The notes under the pieces: generated by a model | What the model was told of the DNA's origin: nothing | Seen by the model: only the letters and a program-made list of their open reading frames with translations | Database searches by the model: none | Source: JBICHM01 sp043101835 | GTDB taxonomy: Bacteria > Planctomycetota > Phycisphaerae > Phycisphaerales > UBA1924 | Direction of reading: 5' to 3' | Length of the DNA: 9,262 nucleotides | Assembly (NCBI GenBank): GCA_043101835.1 | Contig: JBICHM010000035.1 | Span: forward strand, 1 to 9,262 | Shown here: positions 1-5,977 of the stretch, piece by piece | Layout: each line of letters opens with the position of its first letter | Position numbering within the stretch: position 1 is the first letter of the stretch | Position numbers and translations under genes: made by a program

Positions 1-29
1 GTGAGTATAGCCCCTTCGCCGGGGATGCA

Positions 30-55
30 ACAACGAAAATCAAGGGGATCCCTTG
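30..55 (-). terminator. candidate intrinsic terminator after the ubiA-like gene
   Basis: Read on the minus strand, a perfect 6-bp stem CAAGGG/CCCTTG with a 3-base loop is followed directly by the T-rich run ATTTTCGTTGTT. It lies about 60 bases past the stop of the prenyltransferase gene, where the end of the ubiX-ubiA transcript is expected. The stem is short, so this is a candidate only. The bases to its left (1-29) contain one further small CCCC/GGGG hairpin and nothing else I can name. Confidence 0.4.
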
Positions 56-113
56 GGAACCCCCGCGCCAACGGGCTCTCTGCACGATCGGGTGAAAGCC
101 CGCGTCCGCATGG

Positions 114-1079
114 TTATGCGCGCAGCAGGAGGTCCGCCACGCCGACGACGCCGAGCAGGCACGACACCACGCCGTTGATCGTGAAGAAGGCGATCGGCAG
201 GGCGCGCAGCCCCTTCCGCGCCAGCACCACGTGCTCGAGCACGAGGAGCGCCGCGATCACGACGCACGCGCTGAGAAAGAGCGCGCCGAGGCGCGCATCG
301 AACCGCCACGCCAGCAGCAGTGCGCCCGCGGCGCCCGCATGCATCGCGCGGCTCAGCCACACCGCCGTTCTCGGACCCAGCCTCGCCGGCAGGCTGAAGA
401 GCCCCGCCTCCCGGTCGAACTCCACATCCTGCAGGGCATAAAGTATGTCGAACCCCGCGACCCACAGCACCACCATCGCGGCGATGGCCCACAGCGCCGG
501 CGTGTCGGCGAGCGACTCGGGGCGCACCGCGATGGCCGCCGCGAGCGGGCTGGCAGCAAGCGCCCCGCCCAGGAAGAGGTGGCACAGCGCCGTGAAGCGC
601 TTGGTGAACGAGTAGAACGCGATCCACACCAGCGTCGGCAGCGCGAGCATCAGCGGCCACGCGTTGCCGTCGAGCGCGAGGAACCCGGCGCAGCACCCGA
701 AGAAGGCCAGGGCGCTGGCGATCGCGAAGCCCAGCGCGTCGCGCTGGCGCAGCGCCCCGCTCGCCACGGCGCGTCGCGCCGTGCGCGGGTTGGCGGCGTC
801 GAGGCGGTGGTCGGCGATGCGGTTCACGAGCATCGCCCACGTCCGCGCCGCCACCATGCAGGCGACGACCAGCGCCAGCTGCAGCGCGAACCGCTTCCAG
901 AGGTCCGTTCGATCCGCCGGCCCAGCCGCGCCCAGCGCGGGGGTCGCGAGGAAGGCCGCGAGAATGGCGAAGGGCAGCGCAAAGACGCTGTGGGCGATCT
1001 TGATGTCGCGCAGGGCGAGGGCGAGGCGGGCGGGGAGGCCCGGGTGCTCGACAGAAAGGGTTGCGCTGGGGTTCGTCAT
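114..1079 (-). CDS. ubiA: UbiA-family prenyltransferase (4-hydroxybenzoate polyprenyltransferase-like, MqnP-type)
   Basis: A 321-residue polytopic membrane enzyme of the UbiA superfamily, which transfers a polyprenyl chain from its diphosphate to an aromatic acid during quinone synthesis. Both diagnostic Asp-rich motifs are present: NRIADHRLD (N86, D90, D94), typical of Mg-diphosphate binding, and QDVEFD (D218, D222) in the second half. Between and around them are about eight hydrophobic segments, and the length is normal for the family. The ATG at 1079 is the first possible start and lacks a clear Shine-Dalgarno sequence. The gene lies 48 bases downstream of the ubiX-type gene on the same strand, so the two are probably co-transcribed. 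In bacteria using the futalosine route the corresponding enzyme is called MqnP. Whether this one acts on 4-hydroxybenzoate or on the menaquinone precursor cannot be told from the sequence, but the pairing with ubiX outside a ubiquinone cluster favours menaquinone. Confidence 0.88.
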   Translation of the reverse strand: MTNPSATLSVEHPGLPARLALALRDIKIAHSVFALPFAILAAFLATPALGAAGPADRTDLWKRFALQLALVVACMVAARTWAMLVNRIADHRLDAANPRTARRAVASGALRQRDALGFAIASALAFFGCCAGFLALDGNAWPLMLALPTLVWIAFYSFTKRFTALCHLFLGGALAASPLAAAIAVRPESLADTPALWAIAAMVVLWVAGFDILYALQDVEFDREAGLFSLPARLGPRTAVWLSRAMHAGAAGALLLAWRFDARLGALFLSACVVIAALLVLEHVVLARKGLRALPIAFFTINGVVSCLLGVVGVADLLLRA

Positions 1080-1127
1080 CGGGAAGGGATGATCTGGCGC
1101 GACATCGGCCGGGGCAAGGCGGGGCCG

Positions 1128-1760
1128 TTATTCGGTCGGCGCCCCCTCGTCCTTCCATCGCACGTTGAGCGAGTGCGGCACCCCCAGCAGGTCCAGCGGT
1201 TTGGCGACGACGAAGTCGATGAGGTCGTCGAGCGACTTCGGGTGCAGGTACCAGCCGGGGTTCGTCGGGCAGACCACTGCGCCGGCGTCGCTCAGGCGGC
1301 GCATGTTCTCGATGTCGATCGCCGTCAGCGGGCTCTCGCGATGGCAGAGGACCAGCGGGCGACGCTCCTTCAGCGTGACGGCCGCGGCCCGGGTGAGCAG
1401 GTTGTCGCCCAGCCCGCTCGCGACGGCGCCGAGGGTGTGGCTCGAGCAGGGCATGACGATCATGCCGTCGTGGAGAAACGACCCGCTGGCGATGTTGGCG
1501 CCCACATCCTTCACCGGGTGGATGAAGAGGCCGCGCTCGCCGGGGTCGCAGCCGTCGGGCAGGCCCCCGAGGCGGTGGTAGTCGCGCAGCTGCAGGCCCA
1601 GCTCGTCGAGCAGCAGGCGGCGCCCGTAGTCGGTGATGGTCAGGTGCACCTCGCGCCCGGCCTCGAGCAGCAGGCCGATGAGGCGCCGGGCGTACACGGC
1701 GCCGGAGGCCCCGCTGATGCCGACGACGACGCGATTGGTGGGCTGGCGGTGGGCGTTCAC
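1128..1760 (-). CDS. ubiX: flavin prenyltransferase (UbiX / MqnM type)
   Basis: A 210-residue protein matching UbiX, which prenylates reduced FMN with dimethylallyl phosphate to make prenyl-FMN, the cofactor of UbiD-type decarboxylases. Family marks are the N-terminal nucleotide-binding GISGASG (residues 14-20), the central VMPCSSHTLG stretch, and LKERRPLVLCHRESPL followed by an IENM helix, which together build the FMN and phosphate site. I chose the GTG at 1760 because it is preceded by AGGA eight bases upstream and places the GISGASG motif at the usual distance. The open frame extends much further upstream, but without family-like sequence. The gene leads a minus-strand pair with the UbiA-like prenyltransferase. 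A UbiD partner is not in the window. Confidence 0.9.
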   Translation of the reverse strand: MNAHRQPTNRVVVGISGASGAVYARRLIGLLLEAGREVHLTITDYGRRLLLDELGLQLRDYHRLGGLPDGCDPGERGLFIHPVKDVGANIASGSFLHDGMIVMPCSSHTLGAVASGLGDNLLTRAAAVTLKERRPLVLCHRESPLTAIDIENMRRLSDAGAVVCPTNPGWYLHPKSLDDLIDFVVAKPLDLLGVPHSLNVRWKDEGAPTE

Positions 1761-1793
1761 GGGCTGGTTCCTGCGCCGGGCGGCGGTGTGGGT

Positions 1794-1799
1794 ATCGTA
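1794..1799 (-). promoter_or_regulatory. possible -10 element for the ubiX-ubiA pair
   Basis: Read on the minus strand the bases are TACGAT, matching four of six positions of the TATAAT consensus, about 33 bases upstream of the chosen ubiX GTG. That would give a leader of roughly 25-30 bases containing the AGGA ribosome site. I see no convincing -35 box. The same bases read TATCGT on the plus strand, so a divergent promoter shared with the lipoprotein gene is possible. Short motif, low weight. Confidence 0.25.
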
Positions 1800-1812
1800 G
1801 GGGCGGACTGAC

Positions 1813-1847
1813 GCACGAAGGCACAGCGGCACGGAGGCACGAAGGCC
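1813..1847 (+). repeat. tandem octamer array, GCACGNAG type
   Basis: Four octamers in a row, GCACGAAG, GCACAGCG, GCACGGAG and GCACGAAG, end in GCC directly before the lipoprotein ATG. The spacing is exactly eight bases. The unit shares its ACGRA core and period with the GAGACGNA arrays found further right, differing mainly in two positions of the unit, so the two look like sister families. The purine-rich GGAG and GAAGG within it may double as the ribosome-binding region of the downstream gene. Confidence 0.7.
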
Positions 1848-2423
1848 ATGGGATTCGGGCAGATGGTGATTCGACGGACACGCGGCGTTGGAGTCGCGCT
1901 CGCACTGGGCGTCGTCACGCTCCTCGGCGGCTGCGCGGGGTACTCGACCTACCCGAAGGTCGAAGGCATGGCCCTGGCGGATGTGAACTCGCTGGGCGCG
2001 CAGGAGGCGATGGTCACGGCGCTGCGCTATGTCGCGGCGCGCCGCCCGCTGGGCGAGCCCTACGCGGTGAACCTGCCCGTGGGCACGCTCAAGGAACGCA
2101 TGGAAGTGATCATCAACCGCACGGAGGATCCGAGCGCGCGCCTGCTGACGAAGGAGAACGCGGATCTCCCGCGCGTGCACATCACGCGCGTCTGGCTGCG
2201 CGCCACGAAGGCCGAGGTCGATGTGCTCCGCCCCGTCGCCGGCGTCGCCGGCCCCGAGGGCGAGCCGACCTACGAGTCGTACACGCTGCGCCTCGACGGC
2301 GGCTTCCGCCCGTGGAAGGTCACCGATGCGCGGCGCTGGATGGTGGGCGTCGTGCCCGCGCCCGCGCCCAACTGGTACGAGGACGCGCCGGCCGGCGGCG
2401 GTCGCGTGCCCGAAGGCGGATGA
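1848..2423 (+). CDS. small lipoprotein of unknown function
   Basis: A 191-residue exported lipoprotein. The N-terminus has two Arg-rich residues blocks, a hydrophobic stretch (about 14-26) and a lipobox LLGGC with the lipidated Cys at residue 29, so it should be cut by signal peptidase II and anchored in a membrane facing the periplasm. The mature part is soluble and mixed alpha/beta, ending in a Pro-, Gly- and Glu-rich tail. I recognise no family. A second ATG at 1863 (residue 6) would keep the signal intact. The start at 1848 is preceded by GAAGG at a short distance and by GGAGG somewhat further up, both inside an octamer repeat. The stop overlaps the start of the next gene by ATGA, pointing to translational coupling. 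Confidence 0.8.
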   Translation: MGFGQMVIRRTRGVGVALALGVVTLLGGCAGYSTYPKVEGMALADVNSLGAQEAMVTALRYVAARRPLGEPYAVNLPVGTLKERMEVIINRTEDPSARLLTKENADLPRVHITRVWLRATKAEVDVLRPVAGVAGPEGEPTYESYTLRLDGGFRPWKVTDARRWMVGVVPAPAPNWYEDAPAGGGRVPEGG

Positions 2424-2749
2424 GCGCCGCCAGCCCGGGGGAGCTGCTCGAGCGACTATCGAGCGAAGTGGCCGGCGCGCGCCGGCTCGCGGTCATCGAA
2501 CTCGGTCGCCTGACGGAGCGCGACGCGTCGTCGCGCCCGCTGATCGTGCGCGCGGCGATCCGGCGATTGGCGCAGGAGCGCGACGAGAAAGCCGCGCTCG
2601 GCCTGGTGCGCCTCGTCGCGACGCACGCGCGCAGCGCCGGCCTGGCCGGCGAGGCCGCCGCGGCCCTCACGGCGATGTACGACGATGATTCGACGCCGGC
2701 GGTCGTGGCAGTGGAGGCAATGCGCGCCGCGGGCGCGCTGACGGATTGA
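2420..2749 (+). CDS. small HEAT-repeat-like helical protein
   Basis: A 109-residue protein starting at the ATG that overlaps the lipoprotein stop (ATGA). The sequence is almost entirely amphipathic helix with Leu and Ala at regular spacing: SPGELLERLSSE, ARRLAVIELGRLTE, PLIVRAAIRRLAQ, EKAALGLVRLVATHA, LAGEAAAALTAM and TPAVVAVEAMRAAG. Paired helices of this kind, with DDSTPAVVAVEAMRAAG closest to the textbook unit, suggest an alpha-solenoid of the HEAT or armadillo kind, usually a protein-protein interaction surface. No catalytic residues or signal peptide are evident, so it should be cytoplasmic. Coupling to the lipoprotein gene suggests related expression, not necessarily related function. 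The repeat assignment is by eye only. Confidence 0.72.
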   Translation: MSAASPGELLERLSSEVAGARRLAVIELGRLTERDASSRPLIVRAAIRRLAQERDEKAALGLVRLVATHARSAGLAGEAAAALTAMYDDDSTPAVVAVEAMRAAGALTD

Positions 2750-2755
2750 ACAGAG

Positions 2756-2775
2756 CCGGCCGCGCGAGCGGTCGG
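2756..2775 (+). terminator. GC hairpin with GCGA loop after the HEAT-like gene
   Basis: CCGGCCGC pairs with GCGGTCGG (one G-T pair) around a GCGA tetraloop of the stable GNRA class, seven bases after the stop of the HEAT-like gene. There is no T-tract, so it could only be a weak or factor-assisted terminator, or an mRNA-stabilising 3' hairpin. Confidence 0.3.
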
Positions 2776-2779
2776 GCCC

Positions 2780-3358
2780 GTGAGGCGTTGGAACGCGAAG
2801 GGCGCGAAGAGGCGCGAAGATTGGCGGGTGACAGGGTCAAGCCGTCAACTCGGTCAAGAGAGAGATTCCGATTTGCGCAAGCACGCCCCACGACTGAAGC
2901 GAAAGCGCGAGAGTGCACTCGCATCCGTCGCGACAGGGGCAGGTGCACTGGTCTTCCTGCTGAATATGACTTCCGGGGGCGCCTTGGCGTTGGGAGAGGC
3001 GCTGACCGCGCTCGTCTGCGCTGCCTTGGTCGCACCGATGTTGTGCGCATTCCTTGGGTGGATCTTGCAGCGAGAAACCGGGAGCGCTGCTTGGGTGCTC
3101 ATCCCGCTGACCGCATTGGCGGTCCTTTTTCCGCTGGTCGCCACGCCGCAGTTCGTGCTGGCGGCGCCTGCCACTGTTCGCGGACAACTCGCGGTCGCGG
3201 CGGGACTTCAGTTCGGGTTTCTGGTCGCAGGAAGCATCGCTGCGGCGAAGGGGCTCTTCGTGTCGCCGACTCCGGCACGGGCGTGCTTGAACTGCGGCTA
3301 CGACCTCGCCGGCCTCTCCGCTGACGCACCGTGCCCCGAGTGCGGGGATGGGCGATAG
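2780..3358 (+). CDS. multi-pass membrane protein with C-terminal zinc ribbon
   Basis: Up to 192 residues. After a basic N-terminal part come four hydrophobic segments (about 46-62, 72-96, 104-121 and 137-160), and the tail carries a zinc ribbon with C169, C172, C185 and C188 in the pattern CLNCGYDLAGLS...CPECG. Such ribbons at the ends of otherwise diverse membrane proteins are a style I associate with planctomycetes, and their function is unknown. The start is uncertain. The longest frame begins at GTG 2780, but its first 15 or so residues are encoded by a GCGCGAAG-rich repeat. TTG at 2873 (161 residues), preceded by AGAGAGAG at good distance, and GTG at 2828 are alternatives, and the TTG loses none of the recognisable protein. 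No enzyme motif is seen. Confidence 0.75.
   Translation: MRRWNAKGAKRREDWRVTGSSRQLGQERDSDLRKHAPRLKRKRESALASVATGAGALVFLLNMTSGGALALGEALTALVCAALVAPMLCAFLGWILQRETGSAAWVLIPLTALAVLFPLVATPQFVLAAPATVRGQLAVAAGLQFGFLVAGSIAAAKGLFVSPTPARACLNCGYDLAGLSADAPCPECGDGR
2793..2819 (+). repeat. short CGCGAAG repeat in the leader of the zinc-ribbon gene
   Basis: Three copies of CGCGAAG occur with spacings of nine and ten bases. The repeat falls inside the longest possible frame of the membrane protein and encodes the basic AKGAKRRE-like start. It resembles the purine-rich octamer arrays elsewhere in the window but is less regular. Confidence 0.45.
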
Positions 3359-3372
3359 CGCCTGAAGCGAGC

Positions 3373-3398
3373 CGACCGCGCGATCAGAACCGCGGTCG
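3373..3398 (+). terminator. hairpin downstream of the zinc-ribbon gene
   Basis: CGACCGCG and CGCGGTCG form a perfect 8-bp stem around a 10-base loop, 15 bases after the stop. A second possible pairing uses the two CCGCGG blocks just downstream. No T-tract follows, so terminator function is only plausible. Confidence 0.3.
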
Positions 3399-3469
3399 AG
3401 AGTCCGCGGCCCGTTGGGCGCCCGCCGCGCAATGAGGCTTGGAGCAGCAGGAGAAGGGAAGCCCCCTCC

Positions 3470-3510
3470 GTCGCCTGCGGCGACACCTCCCCCGTCGGGG
3501 ACGGGGGAGG
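3470..3510. repeat. palindromic CCTCCCCC/GGGGGAGG element with two hairpins
   Basis: Two perfect hairpins stand side by side: GTCGCC/GGCGAC with a TGC loop (3470-3484) and an 11-bp stem CCTCCCCCGTC/GACGGGGGAGG with a GGG loop (3486-3510). A further GGTGTCG a little downstream can pair with CGACACC at 3481-3487. Elements of this look are dispersed in many GC-rich genomes and often give rise to false small proteins. It occupies the gene-free stretch 3359-3582. I see no gene in that stretch. Confidence 0.7.
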
Positions 3511-3569
3511 GCGCCGCGCGAGGTGTCGTGGTCGCCGGTCGGCACGGTTCCTCCTTCTCCCTCCCCCGC

Positions 3570-3575
3570 TACACT
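3570..3575 (+). promoter_or_regulatory. possible -10 element for a leaderless transcript
   Basis: TACACT lies exactly seven bases before the ATG at 3583. With usual spacing, transcription would start at or within a base of the ATG, giving a leaderless mRNA. This fits the absence of any Shine-Dalgarno sequence: the seven intervening bases are GCCCCCC. No clear -35 box is present. Confidence 0.4.
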
Positions 3576-3582
3576 GCCCCCC

Positions 3583-3861
3583 ATGACCCCGAATCTCAGC
3601 CAGTACGAGCCCGGCATGCGCGTGCGCGTCACGCAGCAGATCCCCCACGGGAAATCCGCCTGGACGACTTCCGTCGAGGGGGTGATCGTGCGCTTCGGGC
3701 AGCAGAAGACCGGGTCGTGGTTCGCCCACAGCAAGGACGACCGCCTCTGGCTCGACCGGCTCGAACTCCGCAAGGACGACGGCGAGCAGGTCGTCTGCAA
3801 TCTCGACCAGTACACGCGCGTCGAGGTCATGGGGCGGGCGTCCGGCGAGAAGGCGGGCTGA
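3583..3861 (+). CDS. small hypothetical protein, beta-rich
   Basis: A 92-residue soluble protein that I do not recognise as a named family. It begins MTPNLSQYEPGMRVRV and contains alternating strand-like stretches (MRVRVTQQI, VEGVIVRFGQQKTGSWF, DRLWLDRLELRKDDG, TRVEVMG), a pattern that would suit a small SH3-like or KOW-like barrel. The conserved-looking Gly-Met-Arg-Val and the Trp residues hint at a binding surface. That is a guess from pattern, not a match. The start is supported by the -10-like TACACT seven bases upstream rather than by a ribosome site. It is the last gene before the phage-type module and is followed by hairpins and a T-run, so it is probably its own transcription unit. 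Confidence 0.75.
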   Translation: MTPNLSQYEPGMRVRVTQQIPHGKSAWTTSVEGVIVRFGQQKTGSWFAHSKDDRLWLDRLELRKDDGEQVVCNLDQYTRVEVMGRASGEKAG

Positions 3862-3865
3862 CCGC

Positions 3866-3948
3866 GTCCGTGCGCACGAACGCGGCGCGCACGGGCGGGT
3901 GATCTCCTGACAACGCGAAACTTTTTCCGCCCACGCGGCGGGTGTTTT
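3866..3948 (+). terminator. hairpin pair and T-run after the small hypothetical gene
   Basis: The first structure is an 8-bp stem CCGTGCGC/GCGCACGG at 3868-3894, extendable by two pairs. The second, CCGCC/GGCGG at 3927-3941 with a 5-base loop, is followed by TGTTTT (3943-3948), the layout of an intrinsic terminator on the plus strand. It separates the hypothetical gene from the phage-type module. The rest of 3862-4027 holds only the ribosome site GGAGGG of the portal gene, and no terminase fragment is visible there. Confidence 0.45.
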
Positions 3949-4027
3949 CGTGCGCTCATCGAGCGGAGCGACGCCGCCCGTGCGCGCGCTCGCGGCGCCG
4001 GGCGGCCTCGGGGTCCGGAGGGCCGCG

Positions 4028-5428
4028 ATGGGCAGAACGGGAAACATCACGCCGGGCGGGGCGCCGGAGATCGGGCTTTCGGGGGACGCGCTGCACGAGC
4101 GCCTGTTGCGCGAGGGGGACGCGCACCGGCGCCTCGGGCGCCTCTGGCGGTACTACCGCAACCCGGAAGTGGGGCGCGACAACGCGGGACGCGTCCGCGT
4201 CGCGCAGGAAGAGGGGCTGCCGGCGCGGCTGCGCACAGCCGCCCTGCCCGACGACCGGTCTCCGGCGCCCGAGGTCGTCATCGAGAACGACATCGGCTGG
4301 CGCATCGACGCCATGGTGGACTTCATGCTCGGCGGGCCGGTCACGCTGCTGAGCATGGCGGCGCAGGAGGAGCGCCGGCGCGCGATCGGGCGCGTGCTCG
4401 ATGTGGCGTTCGAGGCTTCGGGCGGCGCCGCGCTCCTGCACGAGTGGCTGCTGACCGGCGCCGTCTCCGGCGTCGGCGACCTGCTCGTCCGCGCCGATGC
4501 GCTCTTTGACGACCGCACCGGCGATGCGCTCGCCGGCGCCCGGCGTGTGCGCATCGAGGTCGTCGCGCCGGAGCGGGCGACGGCGATCCTCGATCCGAAC
4601 GACTGGCGCCGGCTGCTCGCCTACGCGGTGTGCGCCGAGCGCGAGGCCGGCGCCGGTGAGCGCGAGCCGGTGGTCGAACTCTGGACGGCGTCGCGCCATC
4701 GCGTCTGGGTGGGCGGGCGCCCGGTGCGCGACGCGGTGAATGCGCTGGGCGTCGTCCCTGTTGTGCATGTGCAGAACCGGCGCCAGCCGCTGCGCTACCG
4801 CGGGGTGAGCGATGTCGAGGGGCTCATCCCGCTGCAGGACGAACTGAACACGCGCATGAGCGACCGGGCGCACCGGGTGACGATGCAGTCCTTCCGCATG
4901 TACCTGGCGAAGGGCGTCGAAGGCTTCGGATCGGGCGGCGTTCGCATCGGCCCCGGGCAGGTGTGGAGCACCGACAACCTCGAGGCCAGCGTCGAGGCCT
5001 TCGGCGGCGATGCGCGCAGCCCGAGCGAGGATGCGCATGTCGAGCAGATCCGCCAGGCGCTCGACAAGGCCTCCAGCGTGACGCCCGTCGCGGCCGGCGT
5101 CATCCGCGAGCGCATCGGGCAGCTCTCCAGCGAGAACGCGCTGCGCATCACCTTCACCGGATTGCTCGCGCGCACCGCGCGGAAGCAGCAGGCGTACGGG
5201 CGGGGGCTGCAGGACGCTGCGGCGCTCGTGCTCCGGGCGCTGGCGATCAGCGGCCACTTCGCGACGACGGACGACGAGCGCCAGGTGCGCGTGGAGTGGC
5301 CGGAGCCCCTGCCGCTCAGCGAGCGCGAGCGACTCGAGGCGGCGCTCAAGAAGACGGAGCTCGGCGTGTCGCGCGAGCAGATCCTCGCGGAGCTGGGCTA
5401 CGGCCCGGGGGATCCGGGGATTGTGTGA
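4028..5428 (+). CDS. phage portal protein (SPP1 gp6-like)
   Basis: A 466-residue portal protein. Portals form the dodecameric ring at one capsid vertex through which DNA enters and to which the tail binds. Recognisable parts in order: an N-terminal RLWRYYRNPEVGR segment (residues 38-50), the IENDIGWRIDAMVDFMLGG stretch (from about 85) typical of the entry to the wing domain, a beta-rich wing with VRIEVVAPERATAI and PVVELWTASRHRVWVGG, the VPVVHVQNR turn, the LIPLQDELNTRMSDR helix with a following QSFRMYLAKG strand, then a long C-terminal stem and crown region. The length is close to family norm. I chose ATG 4028 because GGAGGG lies six bases upstream, while the longer frame from GTG 3950 has no ribosome site and a low-information N-terminus. 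Next comes a scaffold-like gene after an 11-base gap. No terminase gene precedes it, which is unusual. Confidence 0.9.
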   Translation: MGRTGNITPGGAPEIGLSGDALHERLLREGDAHRRLGRLWRYYRNPEVGRDNAGRVRVAQEEGLPARLRTAALPDDRSPAPEVVIENDIGWRIDAMVDFMLGGPVTLLSMAAQEERRRAIGRVLDVAFEASGGAALLHEWLLTGAVSGVGDLLVRADALFDDRTGDALAGARRVRIEVVAPERATAILDPNDWRRLLAYAVCAEREAGAGEREPVVELWTASRHRVWVGGRPVRDAVNALGVVPVVHVQNRRQPLRYRGVSDVEGLIPLQDELNTRMSDRAHRVTMQSFRMYLAKGVEGFGSGGVRIGPGQVWSTDNLEASVEAFGGDARSPSEDAHVEQIRQALDKASSVTPVAAGVIRERIGQLSSENALRITFTGLLARTARKQQAYGRGLQDAAALVLRALAISGHFATTDDERQVRVEWPEPLPLSERERLEAALKKTELGVSREQILAELGYGPGDPGIV

Positions 5429-5433
5429 GAGAA

Positions 5434-5485
5434 GAGACGATGAGAGCAAGAGACGAAGAGACCAAGAGACGGAGAGACGAAGTGG
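5434..5485 (+). repeat. tandem octamer array A, GAGACGNA x6 plus GTGG
   Basis: Six contiguous octamers (GAGACGAT, GAGAGCAA, GAGACGAA, GAGACCAA, GAGACGGA, GAGACGAA) end in GTGG. It spans the gap after the portal stop and the first codons of the scaffold-like gene, so it contributes the start ATG at 5440 and the charged N-terminus of that frame. Confidence 0.9.
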
Positions 5486-5901
5486 ATGAAGTGATGGACG
5501 ATTTGGATGTGATGGGCGAAGTCGGCGCGGCGTCGGACGACGCAGATCGCATCGCGGAACTCGAAGCCGCGGCTGCGGCGGCGAACGAGCGGGCGGTGTG
5601 CGCGGAGCGCCAGCGCCAGATGGAGGTCGCGCTCGCGGAGGCGGGAGCGATCGATGTCGAGAGCGCGGCTCTGGTGTTGGGCGTGCTGCTCCGCACGACG
5701 GATCTCGATGCGCGACAGGGCGTGGCGCGCCTGAAGCGGGAGAAGGCGTGGCTGTTCCGGCAGACCGCGCCGGCGGCCCCGAGCGCGACGGGTGCGCCGG
5801 CGATCGAGGGCGCGGGCCTGATGGACGCGGCGGAGCGCGCATCGCGCTCGGGCGACCGGCGCAGCGTGCTGGAGTATCTGCGGTTGCGCCGGGGGAGGTA
5901 G
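5440..5901 (+). CDS. scaffold-like capsid assembly protein
   Basis: A 153-residue mostly helical, charged protein between portal and capsid genes, the standard place for a scaffolding protein. Visible parts are an acidic N-terminus, a coiled-coil-like segment DRIAELEAAAAAANERAV (about 37-53), then LAEAGAIDVESAALVLGVLL and DARQGVARLKREKAWLF (91-107). The pattern 'AGAxD...LKxxKxxLF' resembles the C-terminal part of phage GP20-like scaffolds. Scaffolds direct shell assembly and leave before DNA packaging. The start is unclear: ATG 5440 follows GAGAGAAGAG but lies inside octamer array A, which encodes residues 1-15 or so, and ATG 5494 (135 residues) would give a protein free of repeat sequence. 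The family call rests on position and one motif. Confidence 0.65.
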   Translation: MRARDEETKRRRDEVDEVMDDLDVMGEVGAASDDADRIAELEAAAAAANERAVCAERQRQMEVALAEAGAIDVESAALVLGVLLRTTDLDARQGVARLKREKAWLFRQTAPAAPSATGAPAIEGAGLMDAAERASRSGDRRSVLEYLRLRRGR

Positions 5902-5911
5902 TCGGAGGAGC

Positions 5912-5947
5912 GAGACGCAGAGACGGAGAGACGACGAGACGGAGTGG
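5912..5947 (+). repeat. tandem octamer array B, GAGACGNA x4 plus GTGG
   Basis: Four octamers (GAGACGCA, GAGACGGA, GAGACGAC, GAGACGGA) end in GTGG, filling most of the 76-base gap between the scaffold-like stop and the capsid start. Non-coding in its present place. Confidence 0.9.
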
Positions 5948-5977
5948 TTGGGAACAAGACACACGGGGGATTGACTG

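Noticed and set aside
40..1905. Open frame of 621 codons on the minus strand across ubiA and ubiX
   Set aside because: It crosses two well-supported genes in another frame and has an Arg/Ala-rich sequence with no family features.
3862..4027. Terminase small subunit or attachment site before the portal gene
   Set aside because: The stretch is short, holds only hairpins and a ribosome site, and shows no terminase-like frame, tRNA end or repeated att core.
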